A stretch of DNA of 64,000 nt from Alnus glutinosa (GCF_958979055.1 NC_084886.1:49807654-49871653); one strand, 5' to 3'. Positions 10,967-22,932 are shown, counted from the stretch's first letter. A program made the numbers and translations. Notes: generated from the letters alone by a model not told the origin.

Positions 10967-11577
10967 AAATTAGTAAACTTTAGTTAAAAATTGTAATAAA
11001 AGTAACTTACCACTTTATAACTTTAGTCAAATCATGATTCATTGATTTGGCATGTCGATTTATGTTGAAAATAAATACCTCATAAAGGGTTTTAACACAC
11101 CGCTAATAATTGATAATGGAAGATTTTACACCGTTCGATAAATGGTTGTTTCGTGAATTTTTGTTTGAATAGTAATAAGACGTTGTTGACATGGTACAAA
11201 GTATTAAAAAAAATATGAAATTGATTTATAGAAAAGTGATAAAATTATGTTTTGTAGTGAGTTTTTTATTTAAATAGTAAAAAAAAATAATTAATGTGAT
11301 ATAAAAAGTAAAATAAAAAATTAAAATGTTTTGAAGTAGACTTTTTTTGAAAGTAGTGAAAAAAGAAAAAAGAAAAATAATGGTTGCAAAACTCGGCGAA
11401 TGTTAATTTATTTATAAGTGGTTTAATGTGATTAATGTTATGAATTTCTGGAAATTTATATAAATTGAAAAAGATTTTGGACTTGATGGTCGTCGCCAAG
11501 TCAACGGACAGCATAATCAACTGCCATAAAACGCAGGCCAGAAGCAAGCTACCTTGACCATTGGCCAATGACCAGTA

Positions 11578-11800
11578 CGATTACAAGACTAAAATAAAGT
11601 TCACCCAGCAAGGCAAACTTGTCTTTTTGTATAATTTCAATACTTTTTCTTAAAAGAAATTAACAATTGAATATTATAAAGTTCACCCTCCAAGGCAAAC
11701 TTGTACAAGAAGTTAATAGGGTTGGGATATGATATGTTTATAATTTTTGTATAATTTTAATACTTTTTCTTAAAGGAAATTAATAATTGAATATTTAGGA
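11578..11800. repeat. Duplicated relic of a NAC-gene promoter
   Basis: GACTAAAATAAAGTTCACCC (about 11586) and TATAAAGTTCACCCTCCAAGG (about 11676) with following GCAAACTTGT repeat each other about 95 bases apart. They resemble 12957-13010 just upstream of gene C and the GATGCAAACTTGTCGAAG promoter block of B and D. They look like promoter remnants of lost cluster members. No coding exon follows. Confidence 0.5.
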
Positions 11801-11907
11801 CATACATGTATAAAACAGATCTAATGATAAGTTTGAAAAAAATGTTATTAAAGTTGTACAAGAGTTGTGTCAAAAGTTGTACACCAATTATTTATCTCTA
11901 ATAAATA

Positions 11908-12081
11908 TGAGTAATGATTCACCATCACCTAAAGATATCACTTTTCACCACCTCGTTTATGTGACAAGGTGGTCCCCCACTTAAAAATAAATAAATAAAC
12001 TCAAAAGGTATTGGTACCACCTTACCAAATAAACAAGGTGGTGAAAAGTAGTATTTTTAGATAGTCGTGAATCAGTACTCA
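11908..12081. mobile_element. MITE with inverted repeats of about 70 bp
   Basis: The left end is TGAGTAATGATTCACCATC and the right end GTGAATCAGTACTCA. The arms continue inward through CTTTTCACCACCTCGTTTAT and ACAAGGTGGTGAAAAG. It is non-coding; the target duplication is at most AT/ATA and not diagnostic. Confidence 0.7.
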
Positions 12082-13094
12082 ATAATTATATAAAGCTAGC
12101 TAAGAGACTTTTACTTTTACTTTTATTTTTATTTTATTATTATTTTTTTTTTTAAAAAAAAAAAAACTATAAAGCTAGCTAACGAACTACCTTACCAAAT
12201 GAATAAAATGGTCAAAAATTACGTCCTTCAATGACAAAATATTATATATATATAGCCAGCAAGGATCCCACTTGCTGTCCTTGGTGAAAAATAAATTTTA
12301 GATTCTCGTACGAAAATTCCTCACAATAGTAGTCGCATATTACAAGGTTGTCCTACTAACTTCTTGGACAAGTTTGCATGTGAATTACACTAATGTTTCA
12401 ATGCATTACATTAAGTTTCATTAGAGACTAATAAATCTATGACTTAGTACTTACTCAATATACTGTGCGTATTCAACCAAAAAGGATAATACTGATTGTA
12501 AATCGAAACTTTGAAGGTTCAATTCATCAAATTTGGATTTCAAGAACCAATGTGAAGATAAATTGGAGAAAGCATTTAGAATTATTTTCTTAAACTAAAA
12601 AAAAATCTCAATTTCATCATTTATTTTTTTTCTTTCCAATTTCATAATTCTATTATAATATTTTGTTAAATCTTAGCAGAGGGGTGTCAAAATTCTCAAA
12701 ATATTTTTAATTTTTTCTAAAAAAAATTGCAAGAATTTAAACGTTGGTCAAGATTTAAAAAATTTACAAAAATACCCGTATGCCTTAATCATTGATATAT
12801 ATAGATATTTTAACAGGATTTAACGAAAATTTTTAATGGAAGTGTGAAATTTTAAAAAAAATTAAAATTAAAATTTTTTTGAGTTTAAAGATAATTACAA
12901 AAATATTGACAATTCAAGAAGATTAATTAAAATTTGCTCTAATAAATATAAATTAGAAGACTAAAATAAAGTTGACCCTCACATGCAAACTTGTCGAAGA
13001 AGTAAGTAGGACAACCTTTTCCGTTGTATATGTCAGCTTGCTCACTATCAATCTTTCTTATGAAACCCATCGTCATTCTCTTCGTGCATGTGTG
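12082..13094. other. Upstream region of gene C, partly shared with B and D
   Basis: No gene seen. The anchor AGCAAGGATCCCACTTGCTG at about 12257, TCGCATATTACAAGG at about 12331 and AATCGAAACTTTGAAGG at about 12503 match the upstream flanks of B and D. The rest is AT-rich and unique. Confidence 0.5.
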
Positions 13095-13950
13095 ATGGCT
13101 GCGTTGTCTTTGAATCTGCCACGGGGGTTCAGGTTCTGTCCGACGGACGTGGAACTCATCGACCACTTCTTGAGGTCAAAGATCACTGGGAATGACCAAA
13201 ATCTTCACTTTATTTCCGAACTTCATTTCTTCAAACGGGAGCCCTGGGATTTGCCAGGTGATCTGTTTCCCACTCACTTCCGTTCTGTATATAATTTTAC
13301 GTTATTTAAATTTTTTAAAAGATGTGTTAATATTGGCTTCATAAATACAATATTAACACATCTATACGTCAACCACATGGTTTCTTGAAGTGTAGATTTC
13401 TCCGGCCTACAAACAGAGGATCAAGAGTGGTTCTTCTTCTCGCCACAACACCGGAATGGGAATCGGTTGAACAGGGCCACCAATGCTGGGTACTGGAAAG
13501 TGAGTGGCAAGGACGTCAAAATCTGGTCTAGAGCGAGATTGATTGGAATGAAGAAGATACTGGTATTCTATCAGGGGCCTACTCCGAACGGCAAAATTAC
13601 TGATTGGGTAATGCACGAGTACCACACAACCCTAAAAGAGCTTGACGGCACCCACCCCTCTCAGGTTGGCCGGTTTCTAATATCTATCGATCTCGTCTTT
13701 TGTTATCACTGGCTTCACATTTCAGTTGGTTATGTTAAGTTCTCACTTCTCACCTTGTCAGATTAACTTTATGCAGAAAAGCTTTGTCCTATGCCGTTTA
13801 TTCAAGAAACCAAACAAGGGTGGCAAAGCTGGACCTGCCAAGTTTAGACCAGCAGCACTGGAAGTGAAAGCTGAAGATCACTCTGAAAATTGTAATGGAA
13901 TTACATATGACACTATAGCATCTAAGTTTGAGAGAATCTGTTTTGATTGA
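13095..13950 (+). CDS. NAC-domain protein C, short form, 201 aa
   Basis: A NAC transcription factor with three exons: 13095-13257, 13396-13664 and 13777-13950 (TGA). Frame is kept across both introns. Exon 1 gives [20 protein letters not shown] and [10 protein letters not shown], the best preserved subdomain A/B of the cluster. Exon 2 gives [19 protein letters not shown] and [10 protein letters not shown]. Exon 3 starts [20 protein letters not shown]. The C-terminal part is only about 45 residues after subdomain E, against about 540 in gene D. The last residues ([10 protein letters not shown]) do not match D, so the tail has been cut and a new stop acquired. DNA binding may be intact while the activation part is missing; such short NACs could act as dominant-negative dimer partners (inference). 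It could also be a pseudogene without visible defects. Confidence 0.75.
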
Positions 13951-14680
13951 TGTTAATTGGGGCTGTTGCTTATTGTCTGAAATATTGTCTTCTGTAATCT
14001 TAACATACATAGCAACTATTGAGTGCTCCGCTTAAACAGCCTACTGCATGGCATATAATTGGACGACTAGTGCACAATAACTACATTCCACCACATGGCA
14101 AACAATCATGTTGAATGGCCCCACCCTTCCAAGGTTGAATTATGCTGTTGCATTGACTTGGCGACGACAAACAGAGTTCAGACTCTCAGAGTGTTTGGCC
14201 TTTAATAATAGGGAAATTATTATCTATATATTAAAAAAAAAAAAAATAGGGAAATTATTAAATTATTTCGAGTGTCAAAGAATTCACCAATCCAAGTTAG
14301 ACAACGGAGGATTCTAGAATCCTCTGGTTGTTTCGAGCTTCACACTATAGCAACTAGCAAGAGACACGTGCCAGAACTGGTCGTTGGCCAATGGTCAAGG
14401 TGCCTTGCTTTCAGCCTAATAAATGGGGTTATCAAACACCCTTCTATTTTTTTCTTTTTTATTCTTTTTTTTTTTATTAAAAAAAATTACATAAAAAACA
14501 CTACAACCAAAAACAATAAAGAATAGTTGGGTATCCTAACAATAAGCTCCAAAACAATGCAAACATGCACTAAAAGGGAATGCATTAAATAAATGACGCA
14601 GCCCTATAAATTCTTAGTAATGAACACTAAGAAAAGTGGCCGCCAATTAAGGCAGTTAGACAAGGTGCGGGCAAGAGCAT
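13951..14680. other. Spacer downstream of gene C
   Basis: No gene seen. It is AT-rich with A/T runs near 14231-14243 and 14448-14487. It does not match the 3' flank of the other NAC copies. Confidence 0.5.
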
Positions 14681-16189
14681 TGTTGGTACAGTTTTCAGTA
14701 TGATGTGAATCAGCACATTTTTCTAATATTCTTCGTGCACCCTTCCGAGGATCCTGCTTCGATGCCTAAATTAACTTCTGTGATAAAATAATGCTCTGTG
14801 CATAAAATATTGAGTCTTTTTTTATACCTGAAGTATGGGCATATTTATAGGCAAAAAGGTGGAGTTAAACCTGCATTAGAATTTTTGCTCCTTGTTGAAT
14901 TAGAGCTGCTGTCAGTAGGGCTGGCAAAACGGGTACCCAACACGACCAGTTTACGACCCGCGACCCGTTTAAGCTAGACCCAAACACGACCGGTTTCTGT
15001 TAACGGATTGGAGCTCCAGACACGATACGACACGGAAATTTCACGGGTCACCCAACACGACCCGGGAAACCCGTTTGAACATTCAAAGCTAAGGGCAAGC
15101 CATTATCTCAAAACCAAATCAAAATCCACAATCAGCACCTCAAATTTCAACTAAATGTTTTACTTTCAGCAGTCAAAACAAAATCAAAATCGACAGTCAG
15201 ATGATTCATATCGCAAAATCCATCAGAGACTTCACCTGCTTCTTGTAGATATTGAAGTAGATGTTGAAGAGGACCAAGAGGTACCACTATACCAGAGCCC
15301 AAACAATGCCCTGAGCTCTAAGTCTCCAACGTCTTGAACAAGCTGCTGAGCCTCAGACCTCCAAGCTCTTCGTGTCGCGATCAAACTCAGGCGCGGGGAT
15401 CGAAGATCAGGGCCTGAGCTTGAACGAGTTCGACGAGGACCGAGACCACGACCGGTGAGGAGAGTTAGAAGAGATGGACACATTGGGGAGATCGTGGTCC
15501 GTGGGGCTTCGAGGACGACGAGGACGACAACGCAGCAGAGAGACAATGAGAGGAAGAAGAAAAATAAGAGGAGGGGGGCGGTGTTGAAGGAAAAAGAAAA
15601 GTCTGAAAAGAAGTTAGGGTTTTTTTTTTGTGTGTTTTCACTGTTCAGCTAATAATAATAATAATAATTTTTTAATTTTTTTTAAAAAAACATAATCGTG
15701 TATGGCGGGTCACCTGCACACGACCCGCCAAGCCAAGATAACGGGTCATATACGGGTCGACCCGTTTATGACCAAAACCCGCTAATTTCGTGTCATGTTC
15801 GTGTCGGATTATCGGGTCGTGCCAAAATTGTCAGTCATAGCTGTCAGAGTTCTAATTGGACTTTAATCCTTTATTAGACTTCTGATCTAATCATTCTTCT
15901 TATCTGATCTCTTATTTGACTTCTGATCTGATTAGACCATGAGTCCTATCCCAATTCCACTAGGAATAGGACTACTAATCAAATTATACTTTGACTAATT
16001 AGAGTCCTATCCCAATTCTCTTGGGGATAGGATCACGTACTGGTCAGATTATAACTACTTACTTCAATTCTACTTGGAATAGAGTCCTAATCCGAATTTA
16101 CTGAGATAACTGATACCTGATTTCTCTAAAGTAGTTGCTAAATGTCAATCTCTTTTTTAGATCGGGTTGAATGGAATTTATCCCCAATA
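14681..16189. mobile_element. Solo LTR (retrotransposon fossil) with a nested DNA element
   Basis: Starts TGTTGGTACAGTTTTCAG and ends TTTATCCCCAATA. The flanking pentamers AGCAT (14676-14680) and AGTAT (16190-16194) are near-identical, as expected of an old target duplication. Without the nested element the LTR is about 577 bp. No internal retroelement region adjoins it, so it is a solo LTR. Start, inner GATGCCTAA motif, TATTTATAGG promoter-like motif and end match the solo LTR at 37528-38443, so both belong to one family or close subfamilies. Superfamily not determined; clearly degraded and old. Confidence 0.75.
14916..15839. mobile_element. hAT-like non-autonomous element nested in the solo LTR
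   Basis: 924 bp flanked by a perfect 8-bp duplication GCTGTCAG (14908-14915 and 15840-15847), diagnostic of hAT insertion. The ends TAGGGCTGGCAAAACGGG and TTGTCAGTCATA are imperfect inverted repeats. Inner sequence near both ends is rich in ACGACCCG/CGGGTCG motifs. The GC-rich middle (15350-15560) stays open on both strands but matches no family I recognise; no transposase motif is seen. Confidence 0.85.
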
Positions 16190-16589
16190 AGTATGATTGT
16201 TATGAGACTCTTTAACCCTACTAGAACTCCCAGTACAAGGGACGCAGAAATGACATAACTGTTGAAATACACTTCAACCCTACCCAAATACATGTATGGA
16301 AACAACAACAAAAACAGAAAAATAGAGGAAAAAACATAAATAAATTACCAAACCTAAAAAAAAGTAGCGGAGATGGCGAGGACGTGTGATCGTGTAAAAA
16401 CCACGTGGGGGGTGTGTGAGACAGCTACGAGGAACGGAGAGGCTGGCAAAGACGATGGTGAGGTGGAGCTGATAGTCAATGGCAGATCGAGCTTTAAAAG
16501 AACTAAATCTGAAATCCAAGACATATCCAGGAGGAGAGGGCGACGTAGCGTGCCGGAGGAGGCGATAAGGCGGAGGTGGAAGGGTTGAT
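16190..16589. other. GC-richer spacer of unknown origin
   Basis: A plus-strand open frame at 16373-16588 (71 codons, opening MARTCDRVKTTWGVCETATR) and a minus-strand one overlap. Base composition stands out from the AT-rich surroundings. It is absent from the equivalent place upstream of gene B (about 4040-4085). I do not recognise the protein and do not call a gene. Confidence 0.4.
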
Positions 16590-16802
16590 GTTGCATATTT
16601 GGAAGGATCTTGGATAGATTGCCTGAGGCAATGAATAATGCCTCATGAGGGGCGGATAGAGCCTTAAAAGAGGTGAGAGGATCTAGAGCAAACTCTAGAG
16701 AGAAAAACAAAAAACAAAATATCCATGTTGATAGTAGTGTCACGAAGGAGAGAGGAGTAGAGAAAATCAGAGGGTTATATATTATCCTGAAGCGTGGCTT
16801 CC
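16590..16802. repeat. Segment duplicated from upstream of gene B (4085-4295)
   Basis: ATGTTGCATATTTGGAAGG and the run to GGTTATATATTATCC parallel 4085-4280. This is the left edge of the B/D duplication unit, about 12.5 kb from its partner. Confidence 0.75.
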
Positions 16803-16805
16803 TTA

Positions 16806-17163
16806 GAGCATCTTCAACAAATCATTTGTAGAGCTCATAATAATTATATTTAGCTATTATGAGCCATTTTACTTCTCCAGCAAACACTTCAAAATATAAT
16901 GTTTCCATCAATTTAGCTATAATGAACTTTTTTTTTCTTTTTTTCTTTTTAATTATTCTCTCCCTCCCCCTCTCTCCTTTCTTTGGCCCTTCCCCTCAAC
17001 TTTCACAAAAAAAATACTTTGAAAAATAATATTTGAAGAAAATAAAGAGTAAGATAGATCATAACCTTTTGAAATATTTACTGAAATATTAGTGACTAAA
17101 TTAAAAAAAAATGTTGATTTTAAATAGTTAAAATAATTACTGCTCTAGCGGCCGAAGATGCTT
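16806..17163. mobile_element. PIF/Harbinger-like MITE, copy upstream of gene D
   Basis: The same element as 4299-4686: GAGCATCTTCAAC at the left, CGGCCGAAGATGCTT at the right, TTA outside (16803-16805 and 17164-17166). It was carried along in the duplication. Confidence 0.7.
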
Positions 17164-17166
17164 TTA

Positions 17167-18165
17167 GAGCATCCGCATCGAGCTCAGCATTTCAAAATTT
17201 TCACCAAATTTTGGTGAAACTTCTCAAAAACTCATATGCATCAAGCTCTCTATTATTTCACCAAAATATCTCTTGTTAGAATCCTTCTCCATTTTTAACG
17301 CCCATCAAGCTCACGCTCTTCCATTTTTTATTATTATTTTTCATTCTCGCGCCTTTCTTCACTTTCTTCTTCATCTTTCTGTCGAGCTTCTTCATTGTGT
17401 GTAGAAGTTTTCCCTCTTTCTCAAAAAGCCCAAACTCTCTGACGCTCCAAACGCCACAATCCTCCACTTCTCATTGTACAGTTCACCAAGACGAGCAAGA
17501 AGAGCAAGATTTTGATGAGAACAAAAACTTGAGCCTCCTCTTTGACTCCAAGAAGTCCAAGTCTTCTTTTCATTGTGAAGCATCTGAAATCATCACCGAA
17601 GGAAATCAAGAACTAGGTTTTGCTTCTGGTGCTCAACAAAGTCGCGAAGTGCTGGGTTCCGTCGTCTCCACTTGCAAACACCGAGAGAGTGTTGGGTATT
17701 TGGTGGATTTCCCTTCCCAAACGTGAGTTTCATTATTTGTTTTCAATTGATTTAGGGTTTGAAATTGTGGGTTGGATTTCTTATTTGTGATGTTTTGTTT
17801 GATGATTATCGGTATTTTGGGTTTCTATTTAAGGCTTAAGAATTTGTCATGTTTTGGCCGATTCTAGTGAGAACTTGAGTTCTCTGTTGTTGGCCGATGG
17901 GGTGGTGTTTGATGATGATGTAATTTTGAGATTTTGGTGGTATTGTGTTGATGTTTGCAGTGGCTGAGAATTGAAAATTTGAAGTTTTCGGTTATGTGGG
18001 TAGCTGATTGTGGTGGGATTGTTTGATGTAGGAAAATTTGATGTTCATACCATTAAATTGGTTGGTGTCAAAATTAATAAAAAAAATATATAATTAAAAT
18101 AGAGAAATATTTAGAGAGTTTGATGTAAGAAATTTTTCAAAAGTGAGAGATAAAAAAAAATGCTC
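17167..18165. mobile_element. 999-bp TTA-flanked element with gene-like cargo
   Basis: Starts GAGCATCCGCATCGAGC and ends AAAAAAAATGCTC between two TTA copies (17164-17166, 18166-18168), abutting the older MITE. The equivalent site upstream of gene B (4687-4690) is empty. Subterminal stretches CATCAAGCTCTCTA (17241 region) and TAGAGAGTTTGATG (18112 region) are inverted. Inside, 17281-17726 is GC-richer and open in one frame, followed by a donor-like GTGAGT (17722) and an intron-like T-rich stretch. This looks like captured gene sequence, but I do not recognise the protein. Confidence 0.6.
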
Positions 18166-18168
18166 TTA

Positions 18169-18190
18169 CTTCTCTTTTTCATCTCTCTCT

Positions 18191-18237
<47 letters not shown>

Positions 18238-18383
18238 AAAGAAAAAGAAAGGAGATGCTCTTTCTTGGAGAGCAAGTTGAGGGAAAAATCCACTTTTTAT
18301 GTAAAGTTTAATAAATATAGCAAGCAAGGGTCCCAATTGCTGTCCTCCCAGTGTAAAGCGAAAAAGATTATCCTCTTATTTAT

Positions 18384-18425
<42 letters not shown>

Positions 18426-19836
18426 AAAGAAAAAGAAAAAATCATCCTCTTGCATATTGTTTTTTCGTTAGTACAAAGATTCTTTCAAATTCAACGCGTT
18501 TTTGCAAGGACAACACAATAGTAGTCGCATATTACAAGGATGGCACATTGGTATGAGATAATTAATTAGACCCTCATTAGAGATTGTAAATCAATATATC
18601 TCACAAAATTGATGTGTTATTGTCTAGTAGTCCTGATTAAAAATATAAAAATATAATGATTGATAAATCTTGTCACGTCAATTTTGTAGGATGTTTGTGT
18701 AGTATACAAATAGCATTAGGCATTCAACAATTTCACTCTCGTGTATAAGTCCATCGCCACATCGATGATGCTCCCCTCGAATGAAAGTTCCTTTCACCAA
18801 GTGTTCATCACCAAAAGCTTAACGCTCACACTACACATGCAAGTTATTCGCTTCTTTATTTCACTGTACTATAGATAATAACATATTAAGAATCTTATGA
18901 GAGTCTACTGCAAATGTTATGTTCAATACTCACCCTATCAAACTATCGGCTCTGATACTGGTAGAATTCATAGCGTGCACACAAGAAAATACCAACAAAT
19001 AAAGAAACGAAGAAAAAGAATAAGAAAGAGTTGAGACACAATAATTAAGAGTTCAAATTTCATTTTGCAGATTATTATTATTATTATTTTTAAGGTAGAA
19101 CTTTACTTATGGCTCCTGATCTTTCATCACTTTTGTAAAAAGGTATCCAAACTTTAAAAAGTGTTAATTTAAGATTTTTTTTTTAATTTTTTTTTTCAAT
19201 TTCAACTATTTGTAAGAATTATTCGTTAAATCCTGTTAAAATTTCTAAAATAACTCTTACTTTTTTTAGGAAAAAAGAAAAAGAAAAAAATAGCTAGGTT
19301 TAAGTGTTGGTCAGAATTTAACGGAATTTGCAAAAAATATATCAATATCTAAATCTTTGAAAAATTTTATAATTTTTTTAATAAAATAAATACAGGAATA
19401 TTTTGAAAATTTTAACAGGATTTAACGAAAAATTCTTACGGAAGGTTAAAATTGAAAAAAAAATTGAAATATAAATATCTTAAATGTACAATTTTTAAAA
19501 TTTAATTACTTTATTGTAAAAATGATGAAAAATTAAAAATTATAAGTGAAATTTTTCATATTTTTAATCTTTAAAATTTGAAAAGACTTGGTATTTACTC
19601 GCTACATTTGTGCGTAGTCGACAAATAAGAATCATATTTACAGTAAATCGAAACTTTGAGGGTTCAATTCATAAAATTTGGATTTGAAGGACCAATTTGA
19701 TAATAAATCTAAATTGGATGCAAACTTGTCGAAGCAGTTTAGTACGACCACCTTTTTCTCTTCTATTTATTCCAGCTTCCTCACTCTCACTCTTTTGCAG
19801 CTCTCTTTCTTATGAAACTCATTCTCTTCGTGTGTG
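18169..19836. other. Upstream flank of gene D, shared with gene B
   Basis: Matches 4690-6005 and 7053-7162 without the hAT-like element. It contains T and A homopolymers (about 18193-18229 and 18387-18422) and the anchor AGCAAGGGTCCCAATTGCTG. Around 18600-19080 is a possible eroded LTR-retroelement fossil (see the entry for 4690-6005). No gene seen. Confidence 0.6.
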
Positions 19837-22800
19837 ATGGCTAAGTTGTCTTGGGATCTGCCTCCGGGGTTCAAGTTCAGTCCGACTGACGTGCAAATCA
19901 TCGACTACTACTTGAGGTCAAAGATCACTGGGAATGATAAAAACCTTTATATTACCACTGGGAATGATGAAAAGCTTTACTTTATTCCTGAAATTCAGTT
20001 CTCAAAACTCGAGCCCGGGGATATGGCAGGTGATCAGTTTAGCACTCCCTTCTGCTTACTATGACGATTTTCTTATTTTCTTATTTTGTACCTTGTCTCG
20101 ACTTTTTCTGGGCTTCAATTGTTTAATATCCAAATATGTAATACACTCGATCATGTGGTTTCTCAATTTTTTTGGTCTCAGTCTGGTTTCTTTTAACTGT
20201 AGGTTTATCCGGCATAGAGACAACGGATAGAGAATGGTTCTTCTTCTCGTCGCCGGAACTGAAGCATCCGAATGGGAAACAGTTTAACAGGAGTACCGAT
20301 GCTGGGTTCTGGAAAGTGTCCGGTTATGATCATGAAATCCGGTCCGGAGCGAGCTTGATTGGAAAAAAAACGTATCTGGTTTTCTATAAGAGGGGTACTG
20401 CGGCTTCTAAATGGGAAAAAACCAATTGGAAAAGGCATGAGTACCGCACAACCCTGAAGGAGCTTGATGGCACCAAACCCGGACAGGTTGGGTTTCTTTC
20501 CTATCTCGTCTTTTGCTATTTAGTTTGTTTGATAGGTGGGCTTGACATTTCTTCTTGATTGCTGATCAACTGACTGGTGTGAGTTGCTTTAATCTATTTG
20601 CTAGCAAAATCATGTAAAGGGTAATCTTAGAAGAGGATTTTCGTTCTCACTTCGTTGATTAACTTAATGCAGAAAGCCTTTGTCCTCAGTCGTTTATTCT
20701 ATAAACCTGAGCAAAACTCCAGCAAAGCTATTCATCCAAAAAAAAAAAACTCCAGCAAAGCTGGACCTGCCAAGTCTAAATTAGCACTGGAAGAGCAAGC
20801 TGAAGATCATCCAACATCTAATGAATCTCTTCATTTTGAAATTTCTGATGGAATGACATATGGCACTTCAGAATCTCCAGACAAGGGCTGCAAAGCTCGA
20901 AAGCGAAAGTGCTCTAGCAAAGCTGGACCTGCCAAGTCTAAACGAACTGCGACTTCAGTATCTCCAGCACTGGAAAAGCAAGCTGAAGATCATACAACAA
21001 CTAACGAATTTCTTCATTCTGAAAATTCGGACACTATAGCAAGTGTTGAGTGTAGTGACAGCAATTCTTATGCTTACGCTTCAGAGAATCAAGTGGCAGA
21101 AATGGCAACTGTGATAGATAATGAGGTGAGAAAGGAATTGGGTTTTAGCCTTAAACAGTTGTTATTTTTTTTTGTGGAAATTAGAATTGCAGTAAATCAA
21201 TTTGAGTACGTTCATCCATGTTTCTTCCATCAGGTTGATCTGCAATCGGAGACCAACCCTTTGACCCCCATAACTTCACTCCCAAATACACCTGCCGTTT
21301 CATCTCCTAGCACAGCTAGATCTTCTCTTGAAAAAGCAGAGTCTGAGCTAGCACTACGGGCTTCAGTATCTCCAGCATTAGGAGAGGAAGGTGACAATCT
21401 TGTCACAAGATATTATCCTATAAAAACTTTTAATGGAACGACATCAAACACTATAGCATTCACTGAGTATAACCAGATTGGTGATAATGCCTACGCTACA
21501 AAAAATCAAGCTGCCCAAGTAACAGCTGATGATCAGGTGAGAAAGACAGTGATCTATGTTCCAAGTGCAGTTAGGTAAGTATCTCCATTTATGATTCTAA
21601 AATCAAGCTGATTTGCAGGTGGTAGACTCAAATATGGCCTGTGTCCTACCAGACCTACTAGATTTAGATTGGAGGAGCTTTCTCTCTACATTACCAGCAT
21701 CAGGAGAGGAAGCTGACAATCATGTCACAAGATATTATCCTACAAAAGCTTTTGATGGAACGACATCAAACGCTATAGCATTCCCTGAGTGTAACCACAT
21801 TAGTGACAATGCCTACACTACAAAAAATCACACTGCCCAAGTAACAGCTGGTGAGGTGAGAAATTACGAGTGCAGCTTAAAACATTTAAAACTAGTCTTG
21901 TTTATCAGCTAAAATTACAAGTGTTAAAAGAGTTGTTAATTTTTTTTGTGGAAATTACAAGTGCAGTAAATTAATTTAATACTAATCTTGTTTATCAGGT
22001 TGATCTGCAACTGGAGGAAGAACTAGAAATGCTCTCTGTCCTGATGCAAGATCCACTAGGTTGCAACCCTTTGACCCCCTTAACTTCACTCCCCAATACA
22101 CCTGTCGTTTCATCTCCTAACACAGCTAAATCTTCTCCTGAAGATGCAGGGTCTGACAAAAGACAGGCTTCAGTATCTCCAGCACCAGGAGAGGAAGCTG
22201 ACAATCAGGTCACAAGAGATTATCCTACAAAAAAAGCTTTTGATGGAACGACATCAAGCGCTATAGCATTCACTGAGTGTAACCACATTAGTGACAATGC
22301 CAACACTACAAAAAATCAAGCTGCCCAAGTAACAGCTGGTGATCAGGTGAGAAAGACACTGAACTATGTTCCAAGTTCAGTTAGGTAAGTATTTCCTTCA
22401 TTTATGATTCTAATATCAAGCTGATTTGCAGGTGGTAGACTCAAATATGTCCTGTGTCCCACCAGAGCTACTAGATTTATATTGGAGCTTGCTCTCTCAC
22501 AACCTTGATGGCGAGGTGCCTTTTCAACATGGCACGAATGATCTAGCCGATTATATCCCTGAATTATTGGGTTTAATACCTAATTATCCAGATGAATTCC
22601 TTCATAATGATCCTAGCAGTCAAAAGAATCTTGCTTTTGACCGTGAGACAATGGAAAACATGGAATCTGTTAAGGACGACGGATCACACAGTGCACCAAG
22701 TGCAAAAATGCTCAATGCACTGGTAAGTACTGGAAGCTCTCAATATCGTATTAGTAATTGGTGGCAAGTTTTGCCTAGAACTTTCTTGTTCTGTTTGTCA

Positions 22801-22932
22801 ATCCACTTGCTAGATGAGGTTTACTTGTGTCTATTATTTTCAAATAAATTGGTCTTTCAAAAACTAACCCAGCATTGTTCTTGTGTTCAACAGTTTGATC
22901 CAACGGTTCAAGATTCTATGTGGTCTCAATAG
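19837..22932 (+). CDS. NAC-domain protein D, eight exons, 715 aa, with repeated C-terminal exons
   Basis: A NAC transcription factor, presumably nuclear. Exons: 19837-20029, 20203-20486, 20673-21125, 21234-21536, 21619-21855, 21999-22346, 22432-22722, 22894-22932 (TAG); frame is kept throughout. Residues 1-175 are the NAC domain: [20 protein letters not shown] (A), [20 protein letters not shown] (C), DAGFWKVSGYDHEI (D) and KAFVLSRLFYKP (E, with Ser in place of the usual Cys). Exon 3 carries basic clusters KARKRK and AKSKR that could be nuclear localisation signals, plus a repeated [10 protein letters not shown]. Exons 4, 5 and 6 repeat one another (SLPNTP...SVSPA.GEE.DN, TKNQAAQVTA). Exon 5 joins an exon-7-like head to an exon-6-like tail. 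No membrane segment is seen at the C-terminus. It is the most complete cluster member. Confidence 0.8.

Noticed and set aside
15155-15546. Open frames inside the hAT-like element
   Set aside because: Short, overlapping on both strands, no transposase (DDE or hATC dimerisation) motif; caused by high GC content.
16354-16743. A 129-codon minus-strand frame overlapping a 71-codon plus-strand frame
   Set aside because: No recognisable protein on either strand; it crosses into the B/D duplicated spacer where the copy at 4085-4295 has no such frame.
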